64,000 bases of DNA from Epiperipatus broadwayi (Eukaryota; Onychophora; Udeonychophora; Euonychophora; Peripatidae), in NCBI GenBank assembly GCA_028023455.1, contig JAQFVV010006221.1, forward strand, positions 6,925,011 to 6,989,010, read 5' to 3'. A program made the translations under genes and the position numbers. Of the stretch, positions 39,985 to 53,054 are shown piece by piece; the stretch's first letter is position 1; each line of letters begins with the position of its first letter. Under the pieces are notes generated by a model. It was given only the letters and a program-made list of their open reading frames with translations, was not told the DNA's origin and searched no databases.

Positions 39985-41081
39985 TTGCACCAGCTGAGGC
40001 AGCTTCCAGAGTAATGGTCTCTGGAAAATGGCAAATGATGGACTTGTCTCCACCTAGAACATTATGAAATGGAAAGAACTTTGCATTGTGTGATCATCAA
40101 GGACCAAAAAGACAGATTTCAATAAACCTACTGCATTGGAAACTATAAACTTTTGCTCTAAATGAAATATGAACATTAATTATATAATACAAACTTTTTC
40201 AAGTATTGATTTTAAGTATCACTTAATTTTTAAAATAAATTTCTCTCTTATCTGACTAAAATTTTAAATTATTTTTTATATTTTTTATATATGTGTTTAA
40301 TATCATTTCCATTCTCGTAAATTTCTTTTAAATTATTTGAAAATAGGCATAAATGGCTGCATAGATTCGTAAGATTATGTTAGTTTAAGGGGTGTTAATT
40401 TTGGGCTAATTATTTAGTAATTGAATCGGTGCTGGGTGGATAGATAGTTAGATGTTTTATGTCAATGTAATCTGTGTAACCACATTAGATACTTGTTCCC
40501 TTGTGGTGCATTAGCAAACAGGGCATAATACCCACCTGAACATCTGACCCAAAAGTGTAGCCATCGTGTTGTCAATGATCGTAGACATATTTTCCTATGC
40601 CATTGATTTTCTTATGCTCTGGTTGGGACAATAAGCCAGAAAAGCCCACTATCCCCATTTACAGAGCATCTCATATATATATATATATTTCAAATGGTTT
40701 TATTTTTGTATCACCAATTGGGCAGTGGATCATTCCTGTCTGTTGGTGAAATTTATTAATGATCATGGGAAAGATGGTCATTTTTTCCCACCATGATTCT
40801 TTATTTTTCTAATGATATTATGCTACAGATGTAAATTCCTGTCAGCATGACTGTGTTATGCTAATACTCTCATGTTGCATTGGTGTATTAGTAAGCTAGC
40901 ATTGGTTGAAACATAAGATTTTAGCCTAAGGTTAAAAAGGATTGGGTTGATTATATGCATAATCTATGTAGCATATTTATGCTTAGCAAAATTATAAAAT
41001 TGTAATAAATCTATTAATGTACCCATCTGTGCATAAAATTTAAATCAAATATATTTAATAGTAAATTTGATACTTATAACT
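39985..41081. other. Gene-free DNA
   Basis: No gene recognised; a short AT dinucleotide run at 40674-40687. Confidence 0.4.
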
Positions 41082-42183
41082 TAATCAGGCTTGGCCACTT
41101 GATGGCGTTCTGGCTCGCCAAAACAACTAACAAATGCCGTTTACAAGGCCTGACTTACGGCTATTGAAAACATCTAATATTTGTCTTAGTCATTAGAAGG
41201 TCGTTGATGATGATGTAATGCAGAAATAATATGGCTTATTTCTGCTTCACGACAGTTACTGTGAATCCACACACTTATCTTTCGTGTACAGTTTGATATA
41301 TATGTGTGTGTAGTTTGATTAGTCAAATTTTTACAATATACGTTACACAATCTTTGTAATGAATTTAAGAAACCTGAGTTTATAGTAATTTTCCAAATGG
41401 CCACATCCTTATTTAGAGATGGTGTAATGTGTAAAAGCTTGCCGAGGGTACATCAACAGAATTTGGCCAAGTTCGTGTGCGAAATCTCGTTTTCACATGA
41501 AATACCACGTAGTTCATAAAATAGCTAGCGATCGCATAACTTTTTCCGCAGTTGCCAAAAACAGAAGCCGAGTATTTCATAGAAAGCACATATTATAAAC
41601 ATGTTTAATAAGTAAATAAGACATTTATATGTGTTTGTTGTTGTTTTAAAAAGTTTGAGTTTCTTTTTTTTGTCCGACTACAGTTACGATTTTGATATCT
41701 TTTATTTTAGCATTACAAACAACAGAACACTAACCCTAAAACTAACCCTAAACCTAACCCTAACCCTACACAGTTGTTTTGTTATGTAGAAAGCAATAAT
41801 TAAGTGAAAGACATCACTAAATAGACATCGCAGAGTAAGCAGCTTTGTCCAAAAACAGCGATTTAAAAATAAAAAAAAAGGTTGTCGTTTACCAATAATT
41901 AAGCGAAAGACATCGCTAAATAAACACCGCAGAGTAGCAGCTTTGTCCAAAAACAGCGATTTAAAAATAAAAAAAAGATTGTCGTTAACTAAATACAAAA
42001 TTAAAATTAAACAACTTTTTTAATAAAAAGGCATGAAAAAAAAAGTTATAGCAATCAATAAATTAATAACCAAAAAAAAAAAAAAAAACAGCGATTCGAT
42101 TTAAAAATATAACGCGGCCCCGAACATTGTATTGTATTGTTTTTGACTTCCAAGAACGCCATCAAGTGGCCAAGCCCGATTAC
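41082..42183. mobile_element. TIR element 3 with telomere-like repeats
   Basis: Left end TTAATCAGGCTTGGCCACTT and right end (other strand) GTAATCGGGCTTGGCCACTT match well and continue GATGGCGTTCT in both. Flanks cttataac and gttataat share 6 of 8 bases, a plausible decayed 8-bp duplication. The interior has no transposase. It holds CCCTAA-type repeats (41729-41769) and a duplicated unit of about 100 bp (41793-41893, 41894-41990; both with AGCTTTGTCCAAAAACAGCG). Its end sequence (TGGC.AC.TGATGGCGTT) parallels TIR elements 1 and 2, so the three are probably distant members of one group. Confidence 0.82.
41729..41769 (+). repeat. Interstitial telomere-like (CCCTAA)n
   Basis: About seven degenerate hexamers of the type CTAACC, with CCCTAA units mixed with CCTAAA variants. 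On the other strand this is TTAGGG, the telomere repeat of vertebrates, molluscs, annelids and cnidarians. It sits inside TIR element 3, not at a chromosome end. Confidence 0.85.
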
Positions 42184-42925
42184 GTTATAATTACCGTAAA
42201 TTTAATCTTCAGATGTTTCTATTAGTGTGTGTGTGTAATAAAATGTTTTGTTTAATTAATTTTGGTAGTAACTTATTTTATATGTAATATTAATAGTATA
42301 TTTTAAAAATCAAGAATTAGAAATTTTAAATAGAGTGATATTTTAAGCTAAGCTTCACTCTGAGCTAGTGACTGGGGTGTTTGGTTTGATAAAAAAATAA
42401 CCTCACCTGTTTGTATCTGCTGCCTTTATAAATTTTCTAGGTTTGAATAGCCTAGTGGCACCCTGGTATGGCAGATAAGTTTTGGAGTTTCCGTCGACCA
42501 TTATAATATATATTACATTATCTAGTTTAAAAATATAAAAATTATGAGAAAAAAAATTAATACAATATGCTAGTGTGTTTTCATAACTCCCTGACAAGGT
42601 AGAATTAATAATTGTAGAAAGAGAAGTAAATTGTATTGATATTTTGCACTCAAAGATATCAAACAATAAAATATTGGCAAAGCACTAGAAATAATTCAGG
42701 TTAACAAGAATTAATGTTAGATTAATAAGGATTAGCCTGTGAAATGGCCTCAAAATATGCTTTTGTGTATGAATAACAACTTGGAAATCACTTGCAAGAT
42801 ATGAATGCTGAAAGGAAACACAAGGATGTGGTAAAATACTTTAATTACTTTTAAAAAGTCATCTATGAGTAGTATATGCTAAGGCATTATCTAATAGCTA
42901 TATTTGATAGCTAAAGTTAAAGATA
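42184..42925. other. Gene-free DNA
   Basis: No feature recognised; the 87-codon minus frame at 42403-42666 is not convincing. Confidence 0.4.
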
Positions 42926-43810
42926 ATGGAAAGTTCACAAAAAAAAATTATACAGAATGTTTACATTGACCATGAGAATCCTTTAAAGAGCACCCTTCAT
43001 GGTATATGGAAATATGGATTTCCATTGGACATAGTATTGCATAGTCAAAATACAAATTCAAAGAAAATGATCAATACCTCACCAGATATATTTTCAGTAT
43101 ATGATTGTTAGAGACAATTGTCATCAATAGTGATCCTGGATTTATTTCAACAAAATGTGATAAGTGTTTGGAAGACTAGGATGCTAAGAATGTGCTCATT
43201 ACCATACTACTCTGAATACAGTAAGATAGTAGAAAATCTTTTAACAAATTGAAAATAAACTCGTAGAAAGGGAACTTTTGCTAAAATAAAAAGATATATT
43301 TTTTAATATGTTATTATATCAACACTTCACACCCATAGCAGTGAGTGGCAAGTCACCATTTGAATATCTTTTAAGTAGAAAATTGAGAATGAACTTAACT
43401 ATATTATTTTTATATAAAAAGTATGTTAGTCCAACATTAAATTGTAATAAGTTTAAAGTGGAGGACAAGTTATGGGTCAGAGATAATTTACTTTAAATTG
43501 TAGATTTGAATGGGAAGATTTTAAAATTACTATCAAAATAAATTATAGCAGTGAAAACAGAAAAAGAAATAATATATAAGAAACATTTTATTGAATTTCC
43601 AGATGTGAAGATAGGCAGTGAAAGTCAGATAATCACATTGAAAGTAGATAAAATTGAATTAAAAATTGTCAAAATTAAACACAGAAAATACAAGTAAAAG
43701 TTGAAAATAACCAGAATATGGCAAATGATAATAATATTAGAGGAACAGACATCATACCCATCACTTTATTTACACAAAAATCTAAGTGAAAGATCTCCAA
43801 GGCTAGGAAG
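42926..43810 (+). pseudogene. Integrase remnant of a separate Ty3/gypsy copy
   Basis: Frame-shifted reading shows IWKYGFPLDIVLHSQN, equivalent to F-KYGIPD-LVSDNG in the integrase core, near 43005-43055. Then come YYSEYSKIVENLLTN (PYYP-SNGLAE---) near 43205-43250 and AVSGKSPFEYLLSRKLRMNL (T-GKSPAELL-GRKLR) at 43335-43400. DKLWVRDNLL at 43465-43496 corresponds to the start of the C-terminal domain. A purine-rich tract follows (ctaggaaggtaaaa, about 43804-43818), then an LTR. This is the 3' end of one element whose LTR is shared with or next to the following one. Confidence 0.72.
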
Positions 43811-43817
43811 GTAAAAT

Positions 43818-44315
43818 ATTATGCCTCAACTTACCTTCAAATAATGGACTTACCCAAATTACAATTTTGATCAAATTCATCATTCATCTTTGTAATATTT
43901 ATTTGTATGAAATATACTCAATAGTAGAACCAGGCCAATAGGTGAAGATGCTCAGTAAAATTATTGCTCCCATTAAGGAAGAGGAATTGGCTATAAATTG
44001 ACACACCTTTTGGAGATAGAGACAGGCAACAATGGATATTAAACTGGTTGCATTATATTTGATTGCAAAAACAGTGAGACATATTCATGGACAAACAGCA
44101 AACTACTTGATACTAAATTCGACAAAAGGCAGGCTATCTTTGTACAACTGAAAATGTCACTATACCTGGACATTAGGATAGCTACCACATTACAGCTGGA
44201 AATGTTAGGCATATTTAGAAAGGCATCTGGAGTTCCTAGCTTCACTAGTTGCTCAGCTACTAGATGTTATTCCTAGTTAGTGGTATCAGACAAATGAAAT
44301 ATTAGATATTTGTGA
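43818..44315 (+). repeat. LTR (shared or 5')
   Basis: Aligns with 46684-47160, with clear blocks such as aataggtgaagatgct, ggctataaattg, agacaggcaaca and atggtatcag-like text near the end. Boundaries are approximate because both copies have diverged. Confidence 0.7.
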
Positions 44316-44442
44316 AATTCTTAAATAAAAAAGCTAACCATATTAGGTGGTCTGTATTTATTATGATTGCACATAAGTATTAGAAATTTAGCAAGACATC
44401 AGTTTGTCTTGGAAATTGAAGAGAATTCCTGCCCCCCCCCCC

Positions 44443-44810
44443 CATGATGGAAAAGAAGTTTATGGCAGAAATTGAATCATTGGAGGAATTTAATCCAGGT
44501 TATCTAGAAAATTGACCAAACTATATGGATCAAGTGCTCTTCTTCAAGTAAATCAGTTTAAAAAATCTAAATTAAAATTAGAAACATTTATAATGATTTG
44601 TAACACACAGTCATATGAAATCTTGTGTTCACAATTATCATCATTACTTTCAGCAGAGCTTGATTTTGACAAAGTCACAATCTCTACTGTCAGCTTTTTC
44701 TGTCCAAAACCTATCATAATAATGCAGAGATGTTACTTCAATCTCTGCACTCAAGGGAAGGAGAGAAAGCAAAAGATTTTTCTGCAAAGCTCATCAAGTA
44801 AGAAATAAGC
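44443..44810 (+). pseudogene. gag capsid region
   Basis: The frame from ATG at 44443 reads AEIESLEEFNPGYLEN then, after a stop, PNYMDQVLFFKVNQFKKSKL and further LDFDKVTISTVSFFCPKPII, then MQRCYFNLCTQGKERKQKIF. It aligns residue by residue with the gag at 32347-32706 (FDPGFPENWSSYKEHLIFYM ... IMQRYYFNLCIQAEGEKARE). One in-frame stop and later frameshifts. A poly-C run of 13 lies just upstream (44431-44443). Confidence 0.78.
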
Positions 44811-45069
44811 TGAAACTTCGAAGATTTATTAAATAAAGCACAAAGAGATTGTTTCATTTGCAGAATGCAAGATAACAGTCACAAAATCAAATTGTTAATG
44901 GATTCAAATACTACCTTTGATTTCGCTGTCTCACAAGTAACTAGTTGAATCTATAGTGATCCAGGCCGCGTCATTAAATAAAACTAGTCCCAGTATTAAA
45001 GGCTGTGGATAGGAAAATTGGATTGTTTAAAGTCTCCTATCAGAATGAACATAAAGAATCTATTAGGGA

Positions 45070-45620
45070 TAATAATACTGTGACAGTTTATTACAGATGC
45101 AATAAACCAGAGTATGCATGTACCAAATGTCCATTTAGGAATATAATTTACAAAATTTTATAAACATATCAGGCATGCAGAAGCTGTCTGTTTTAAAAGC
45201 AAAACCCAGGAAGACAGCAAAAAAAAAAAAGGAATGGGGAAGATCATTGTAAAAAAACCCAGGCAGATCATTGTAAAAAAACCCAATGAGTGAAATAAAA
45301 CTGCTGAGTTAATATAAAGAATGTTAAAGACATAACTAGCACCGACTCAATCTTTAAAAGCTGGACTATTATTTAATATATAGTGACTTCATTGGAACTG
45401 GATTCTGGATCTGCAGTTGCCATAAAGTATGTGGATCTTACTATTAATAAACAAAAATAAATGTCGGCTACAATCTATCAAACCTATTACTGATTACCAA
45501 GGCAATCAAATTCCTCTTTTGGGAAACCAAGGTAAAGAGTTACTATACAAAAAACATCAACAATAATGTATTTGCCTTTGATTATATCACCAAGAAAACA
45601 TAGTAATTTCTTAGGCCAAG
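45070..45620 (+). pseudogene. Zinc knuckle and protease remnants
   Basis: CNKPEYACTKCPF near 45095-45135 is a damaged nucleocapsid knuckle. At 45395-45430 the frame reads LELDSGSAVAIKYVDL, with DSGSA at the aspartic protease active site. FLGQVWFDL near 45608 stands for LLGRDWL at the protease end. Between them lies a 28-bp tandem duplication (45238-45290). Confidence 0.65.
45238..45290 (+). repeat. 28-bp tandem duplication
   Basis: The unit agatcattgtaaaaaaaccc plus eight flanking bases occurs twice in succession. Confidence 0.8.
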
Positions 45621-45768
45621 TCTGGTTTGATCTTTAGGATATGTAATAGTCAAAAAGTTACTGAAATGAATTCATTAGGGTTACCCAAGAAACCTAATAA
45701 AAGCTGCATCTGGCCTGCTGGACTCAAAGGCTAGAGTCTTAATTGAGAATAACTTGTGACTTCTCCAG

Positions 45769-46470
45769 GTGACCAATCACATGTACTTAAACATTTTATA
45801 TTATTGGCAATCAGAGATTGTAAGAATGAAAATGTTAGCTGGATCTATGACTGGTGGCCTACTTTGGACTCTGACATTAAATTCAAGGCCCATCATTTCA
45901 GGCATTTGTAAGATGAACCAAAACATGCCAGAAGATAACAAAACTGGTAGTAGCCTGAACCTGAGGATCCCTGAATCAGAATTCATATTGATCTCACTAG
46001 CTCATAGAGGGACAAGTTTTTAGTTGAATGATGCATGTTCCAAGTGGCTTGAGGTAATAGAAATATCATCACTCCATTCTATAACAACCATTAAGATATG
46101 CAAGTTTTACTTTGGGTCTATTCAATTAATTTTGTGCAAACAATAGTCTTGAACTAATCTCCAGTCCACTATTCCATCCTGAGATCAATGTCCTGACTGA
46201 GCATTTTATATCAAGTATAGTTATGGGAAAAATGCCAGCTGAATTACTATATAACACGGCTTGGAGAACTAACATGTTAATTCGTATGCCTAATCAACCT
46301 AATGAAAAAATATGAAAATAGAAGTAAAATGCTGGCAGGTCCCAAGTCTTACATTATATGTTTGGTAGAATCACCAAATGGATTCCAGCAGTTGTGATTA
46401 AGATAAAAGGATTGCAGACAGTGGTTGTTCAAACCTTAAATGGATGACAATAGCAGTCTCAAAGACCAGC
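45769..46470 (+). pseudogene. Integrase remnant
   Basis: WWPTLDSDIKFKAHHF (zinc-finger-to-core region) near 45855-45900 is followed by MNQNMPEDN. At 45955-46075 comes RIPESEFILISLAHRGTSF then DACSKWLEVIEI, equivalent to W-RIHIDLAGP---FL--VDA-SKW-EV, which includes the first catalytic Asp region. The C-terminal GRITKWIPAVVIKIKGLQTV lies at 46370-46430, matching the minus element's 31181-31579. Stops and frameshifts throughout. Confidence 0.72.
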
Positions 46471-46683
46471 TAAATCTGAACTATGGGTCATCAGCTAATT
46501 ATAAAATTTACAAGACTCAAAGACACCAGACTTGCTGAAAAAGACATCACACTTACTGATGAAGGCAGTGAACCTGACAATAATGGAATCTAACCTGAAG
46601 AAACCAGAAAGTGAAAAAGAGATTCACTCATATATATCAGTGACTGCATTTCCAGGACTAATTTTATACAGGTGGAGAGAATA

Positions 46684-47165
46684 TTATGGCTCATCTGAGC
46701 ATTAGACTTGTCTAGATTAAAATCTTGATCAAATTCAGCTTTCATTGCTGTAGACTAATAAATATATATGTATAGATAAAATTTAACCAATAACAAAAAC
46801 AAGCCAACAGGTGAAGATGCTTGATGAATTCCATTACTCCTATTCAAGAAAAGAACTTAGCTATAAATTGGCAGTCCATTTGAAGTTAGAGTCAGGCAAC
46901 ATTGGATATTACAATGGTTGCTTTATATTTAATTGTAAAAGCAGTAAGACACTGTTATAGTGGAACTGGAAACTGATAGATAGTAAATTTGACAGAAGGC
47001 AATCTGCTATTGTACAGTATCACTGGATAGCTGCCATGGTACAGCTGGAAGTGTTAGGCATAGTTTGAAGGTCACTTACTAAGTCCCTTGATCCAATAGT
47101 TGTACCACAAACAGATGTTATACCTAGCCAATGGTATTAGGTAAACAGTATATCAGATGCTTGCG
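46684..47165 (+). repeat. 3' LTR
   Basis: Preceded by a purine tract (caggtggagagaa) and aligned with 43818-44315. The end is approximate. Confidence 0.68.
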
Positions 47166-47769
47166 TGTATATATATTGCATCATTATTATCAACTATTAT
47201 CAATCCACTGCAGGATGGATTTCTCTCCAAGTTCAATCCATCTTCTCTGATGTCTAGTCTCTCTTCTTCACATCACCCTGCACATCTTATTTCATCCATC
47301 CATTTCTCATGTGGTCTCCTTCTAAGTCTTTTACAATCTCTTGGAATCCAGTTTTAGATTTCTATTATCATCTCTTCTAGCAGTATGTCCAACTCAACTC
47401 CAGTCTTTTAATTCTTTATTCGATGTCAGTAACACCTGTTTGTTTTCTTATCTATATATCACATTTTTGATTTCTTCTTGTTATGCCTAACATGCATCTC
47501 TTCATACTTCTTTGAGTGGTCTGAAGTCTCTGTATTGCTTTCTATTAAATGTCCAAATCTCAAAACCATAAGTAAGAACTGGTAAGACACATTTATTAAA
47601 AAAACTTCCTTTTCAAATATATAAGCTTTTTTCCTTTTAATATTAAGTCTGATTAATTTCATTCATTATGTTGTCATTTGTAGTAATAATCTGACCATTT
47701 GTAGTTGTTAACTTCTTGTAACTTATCATAATCAATCTTTATTTTCATATTTTGAAGATCCATTGAATA

Positions 47770-48245
47770 TTATTTTAATTAAAGTGGATTTCAACACAGA
47801 CTTTTAAGTTTTTTCAGCTATCCTCTCTATCTTATATAATCAAAACAATACACATGATCACAGATATGTTAATAAGATAAATGTTCTCCAATATACATAT
47901 TTCGTGCTGAACCAGCACTCATCAGTTGGTCCAAATCATCGTCTCCCACATATATTTATAATCAATGTTCAGTTTATATTAAGATAGAAAATCTTCAAAT
48001 TTTAATGAACCGAATCCAATCTTCTCCACCCTCCAACTCTTCAGCCATACATACCATTCAAAATCTGATGATGGAATACTCAAACCCTTGTTGATGCCAA
48101 TAGTGTTGACCTTAAGTCACTCTGACCCCTCATATATATGATCTTAATATGTTCATTTAAATACAGAGAAGGATGGGCCAAATTCAGGCTGTATCTGTAA
48201 TAAATCGATACTAGTATATTGTAAATACTGAACTTTAAGATATAA
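47770..48245 (-). mobile_element. Hammerhead-bearing insertion in the RTE LINE
   Basis: LINE coding stops after KVMFN (48245) and resumes near 47765 with DLQNMKIKIDYD. The DNA between does not translate as LINE and holds the hammerhead at 47876-47940. Its length, about 470 bp, is close to the 456-bp units at 13-15 kb, though the sequences differ. Exact ends and target duplication were not found. A retrozyme monomer or a Penelope-like terminal fragment would fit. Confidence 0.55.
47876..47940 (-). ncRNA. Type I hammerhead ribozyme
   Basis: Minus strand, 5' to 3': GAUGAUUUGGACCAA; core CUGAUGA (47925-47919); stem II GUGCU-GGUUC-AGCAC (47918-47904), 5 bp with G-C at its base; core GAAA (47903-47900); a very short stem III in UAUGUAU; A17 (cleavage predicted after 47892); then UUGG, pairing with CCAA, and distal UUUAUC pairing with GAUGA across an internal loop. 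All core positions expected for a hammerhead are present; the cleavage triplet reads AUA, which fits NUH. The stem III region AUAUGUAU is almost self-complementary, as in dimer-acting hammerheads of satellites and retrozymes. Confidence 0.8.
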
Positions 48246-50460
48246 TTAAACATTACTTTAATCTTTTTAACATTTACTTTTAGTTCTACTTTCTTACTTT
48301 CATCTGATAACTTTTGCAACATTTTTTGGAGCTCTAAAGCATTATTGCAAAAACAACTACACCATCTGGAAAATCTAAATGATTTAAATAATTTCCATTT
48401 ACTTTTACTCCTTTACCTTTCCATTCTAATTCACAAAATACTTTTTGCAGCACTGCTGTTTTACACCCTTTTCAATGTTAACCATCCTGTCTCATTATTG
48501 AATGTAATTGTTGCTGATGCATTTTTATAAATGATGTTCAGAATATGACAATATCATGGGCCTTCCCTGATGATCCAATGTTTTAGTCACTGAAGAAATG
48601 CTCATAGAATCAAACGCCTTTTCATAATCGACAAATCCAAAGCATAATGGTATTTCATATTCATTGGTTGTTTTTAAAACTTCTCTCAATACTTGGATAT
48701 GATCTACTGTACTAAAATCACTTTTAAATCCAGCTTGTTCATTTGATTTGTTGAAATTCAAAGTTCTGATGATTTATAATTATCTTGATAAAAATTATGT
48801 ATAAAACTGATAAATGGATGATAGGTTTGTAATTTCTAATATCTTTATCATCTTTTTTAAACATTAATATTAATACTACATTCTTCCAATCATCTGGTAC
48901 ATCTTTATCATTTAAACATTTGGCATATAACTTTGCCAAAATTTCTTCATTTGCTTCTTTTAATATATCGATTATAAATTCCATCATTATCTGGAGCTTT
49001 TCACTTCTTTATAAATGTAATTGCATGTCTCACTTCTTCATTTAAAATCCTGGACAAGTCAGAAGATATAATAGACATAGGAGATACTTGTTCTCTATTA
49101 TTATATAATCATTTTACCCATATCATGATGTCATCTCTTTTTTTGATAATAGTTCCATTTTTTTTTTCTTATTGCAGATATAAGTTTTCTACCAATATCA
49201 AATTGCTGTTTTACACTTTTGAGACTTTTATTTTTTTCTATAGCTTTTCTTGCTAGTTCATAATTATATTTTGTTATATCATGATCAATTTTTTTTCACA
49301 CCATTTTACAAAATAAGAGATATTCAATCCTTTTTAATGCATCATTTTATATATCTTCATATTCCCTCTTTTCTTCATAAATTCTCTAGTCCCAGTAGAA
49401 ATTTTATTGGTCAATTGCTGCTTTTTTTTTACCAGCTACCTTTGTTGCAGTTTTTAAAAGTGTATCTATTATTTTCCTATTAACCTCATTCAAATCTGAA
49501 TCATGTTCAAAATCTATTAATACTTGAAACCGATTTGCAAGTTCTAGTTTAAATTCATTAGAATTTTTCTGAAGGTTAGGAATATCAACTATAGATATTG
49601 TTTCTTAATAATTTTTATCTCTAGTTTTGCATTAACACATCTTACATTTTACTAATCAATGATCACTTCCTGTGTTGAATGTATTAAGAAAATTATGAAC
49701 TTGAGATATGTATTTTGTGTTAGTCAAAATATAATCCAATTCTACAGTATCTTTATTTGGATGCTTCCATGTCGCATTTCCTTTTAATATTTTTCTCCAA
49801 AAAAAAAAAAAGAGTAGCCTTGTGCTATATCTCTCATTTTTATTACCATAACCAAATTTACCTACAGCATTTTCATCTTTCATTTGTTTACCATTTCTAG
49901 CATTAAAGTAAAGTCTCCTATAACAATTTAAAATGTTGTTTACTCTGATCAAAAGCCTTTTGTACATCCATATAAAAATCTTGTACTACTTTATTACTAT
50001 GATAACTTGTTGGTAATAAATTTGAATTATCTTCATTTGATATCTGCTATTAAGTTGAATAACTCTGTCCAAAATACCATCAATCTTTATAATGTTGTTG
50101 TTCCACTTTTTTTGGATAATAAATCCTACTTCATTTGTACTTCCAATATTTGTGCATTTGTAGTAGAGTACATGTCCATTTTTTAAATCGTCTCTTCACA
50201 TTTTTTTCCAATTTCACTAAGTCCAATAATGTCTCATTTAATATAAGACAGTTCTTCTTTCAATTCTTGAAATCTTTCTTCACTTGAAATGATCTGCAGT
50301 TGTAAGTACCTAAATAAAAAATCATCATCAAATGGCATCCTGGGTTCACAATTAGGGAATTCTTAGCACCCCCTATCTTCAGCCACCAGCCGCTGCCTTG
50401 GCTGGTATCATTGCAGCCTCCGGAGAATAAGGGACAAGATTTATTTTTTGTCTGTCATGA

Positions 50461-52440
50461 TTTAAAATATCTTTAGAAATTTTTTTTTATTCACACACAC
50501 ATTCATTCTGCCTTATCAGGGAACTGAGAAGAAAGACCATGGTGTTTCTTGATCTTATAGATAAAAGCCAATAAACTCATCTCCCTGGCTAATATAGATC
50601 AGTTAGCAGCCCATCCATGTTCATATACTATGTGAACAATCTCATAGTCATAACAGCTGCAACAACAAGAATGTATGGAATGGTCATTAGGAATTTGCCC
50701 TGTTCTGTACCTTTAAGGCCTCCAAGAGGAATCAAGAGGTCTCCTTCCAGTTAACATAAACTCCTTTGTAAGTTCTTATAAAATATTTAATTGTATTGTA
50801 TGGGTCTGCATTTTTTATTACAATTGCATAAAAACACTATACAAAGTGAATCAAACAAGTGTCTAAAGTAAGTGCAGGTTTTATCCTGTGCAATGTATTA
50901 TTTTTTTTTAAAGCAAAATGTTATTTCCTAGTTCTGTTTAGTAGAGAAGAAATTATATATACAGCAATAGTTTAAAAATGTAAAATTAAAAAAAAAAAAA
51001 TTAAATTCAATTATAACAATATTGCTATTTAATTAGTTTTATCTGTAATTGATAGTTTTACAGATTTAATTATAAAATAACAATGATTAATTAGTTATTT
51101 GGTAATCCTCCATTGATCTGGTTTTTAATTAATAAATAGAAATGTAAAAATATATGTAATGCCTTTTGTCTGTACTTTGTCAAATAACTTTATAGACATA
51201 ACTTCAGAAATTGTAATAATTGAAGCTGTATTGTTAAATATGGAAAGGAAAAGAGTCTTTAAATCTATTTCTGAGGTTTTAAAGCAAATTTAGGGACTTA
51301 TCAGGATCTTCATGACTTATTATTTATATGTTTGAAACGAATTTGACTGGGAATAAATATTTAAATAATTTTGTATTTAATCTTACTACATGTACATTGA
51401 TTGTGATTTGTATTTAATATTTCATTCATATAAAGATATTAATTTAAAATCACTTTTTGTAGTTTTATTTTTTTCTACAAATAAATAAGGTTTGACTAAC
51501 CTATGAATAATTACAGATGAATTATATATCCAGGCTGAACAATCCAAAAAATGAAATCTAAATATTTAACCAGCATTTGATTATATTCTAATTTTATAAG
51601 TATGGCTATAAATAATATATATGCTAGCATATATATATAAATTTCATTTTAAAACAAACATTAAATATATTAAAAAATATCTTAACTCATATAGTTAATA
51701 AAACTCATATAGTTAATAAAATTAGTTTTAAGTAGATGAATTTTAGGATTGCATCAACTAACAAGTTTTGATAATCATGAAACCAGAAGACTAATAATAC
51801 ATTCTTATATAAATAAGATTACTATAATTTTTTATTTATTTATTAAAAATTTCATTAATGCAAAAAATATGATAATTCTAAATATTTAGCTAGCATTTGC
51901 TTATATTTTAATTCAACAGCAAACTTATAAATAACATATGTATTAGCATATCTTTTACATTCATTTTAAACAAAAATAAAAAATCTTTAACTGCTTAAAT
52001 AAACCTCATAAAAATATCTATAAAAATTTCAAAATTGTTGATAAGTTATTTAGAATTTTGAAATCAACATATTTTTTTTTTTAGCTTGCACTTTAAAAGT
52101 AAATAAAATAAATATAGACTATATTCAAATCTTAAATAAATTCTTAATTGTTAGTATCAAAAAAGTTTTTGAATGCCAACTTCAAAATAATTTTTTCTTG
52201 TTTTTTTTAAGGCTGTTTGTCTAAGATGCCTAATTCAAATTATCTCTTAGTTGACTAGTTTTAAAAGATAATTGTTCATCTTTGCTGTGTCTTAGCTCAC
52301 TAATTACTGGATTAAGAATAACAAATTTAGTACAGATATTATTTTTTGAGGTTATGAAGAATACAATGATTAAGACTTCAATTTATACAATTTAATATAC
52401 ACATTAATAAATACTAGTGTAATATATATATAGATGCATG
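50461..52440. other. AT-rich gene-free DNA
   Basis: No gene or named element; a short duplication (ctcatatagttaataaaa twice, 51686-51721). Confidence 0.4.
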
Positions 52441-52449
52441 AATCAAACG

Positions 52450-53054
52450 CTATTCCAATTTATATAACCTGATCGCAGTGAATTAGGAATATAAGTTCTT
52501 TATTCACTAATATTAAAATGCTAAAGGCAGTGATTTACCTTTACCATTATCACTGTCTTTTAAGCCTTTGTGGCCCTTAAGATGTTTAAATGTAATAATA
52601 TTGGGACGATCTGTTTTGACCCTAGTGGGCTTATTGACCTTCAGGAGTCGTAAACCTGGGAATAAGACACCCCCTGCTGGTTTCTTTTGCTGCTTCACTC
52701 TTGTAACACAGTTACTTCAAAGATGATGAAGAAGAGTATGTGTTGCATTTTCCATACTTTATATACTTTCAGTCCTTTTGTTTTCTGGAGTAATTAAGCT
52801 CCTTGGGAAAAATCTGGGTGATGGGTGTATTATTAATTTAATCTTATCTCTGTAAATTCAATTAGTATTTTAACTCATACTAATTAAATTTTCTTTTTCT
52901 TCTGATAATAATTACTGTACACAATGTATTTTAATTAAATATTTTATATTAAATCAATTCATTTAATCTTATTCCAACTGTTTATTATTTATATATTTAT
53001 TTCCTCTCTATAAATTAATTTCATAACATTAAAATACATATATTTCAATAATCT
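52450..53054 (-). repeat. 3' LTR of the 52-56 kb element (approximate)
   Basis: A purine tract (ggagtaagggtaaag, minus, about 53056-53072) like that of the 8093-10920 element marks the start. A GAATAAAG polyadenylation-like signal lies at 52498-52507 (minus), downstream of a GC-richer segment. The 61-codon minus frame at 52513-52698 (PAGGVLFPGLRLL) lies within this LTR and resembles no protein I know. No second copy lies in the window, so the far end is uncertain. Confidence 0.55.

Larger units (their letters stand above)
43818..47165 (+). mobile_element. RT-deleted Ty3/gypsy element
   Basis: LTR, gag, zinc knuckle, protease, integrase, LTR in order on the + strand; RT and RNase H are missing between about 45.6 and 45.75 kb. 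Gag, protease and integrase C-terminus are the same family as the minus-strand element at 30540. It directly follows another element's integrase (42926-43810), giving an IN-LTR-gag-PR-IN-LTR arrangement as produced by unequal recombination between LTRs or tandem insertion. All frames are broken. Confidence 0.75.
47190..50460 (-). mobile_element. RTE-type LINE, decayed
   Basis: Minus-strand endonuclease-RT element. Endonuclease: SSEERFQELKEELSYIK then IIGLSEI near 50300-50220, GDF-ARNGKQMKDE-AVGKFG near 49910-49850, and ending FNTGSDH at 49656. Linker and RT: LAKLYAKCLNDKDVPDDWKN (48930-48870), EQAGFKSDFSTVDHIQVLRE (48745-48685), FVDYEKAFDS (48640-48610). Later: KKVELKVNVKKIKVMFN (48290-48245), IKIDYDKLQEVNNYK (47750-47705), and PRDCKRLRRRPHEKWMDEIR (47340-47280), the usual RG-P--RW-DDI tail. 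A GC-rich 5' leader lies near 50340-50450. Frameshifts are frequent. About 470 bp of foreign DNA (about 47770-48245) with a hammerhead ribozyme interrupts it. Confidence 0.82.
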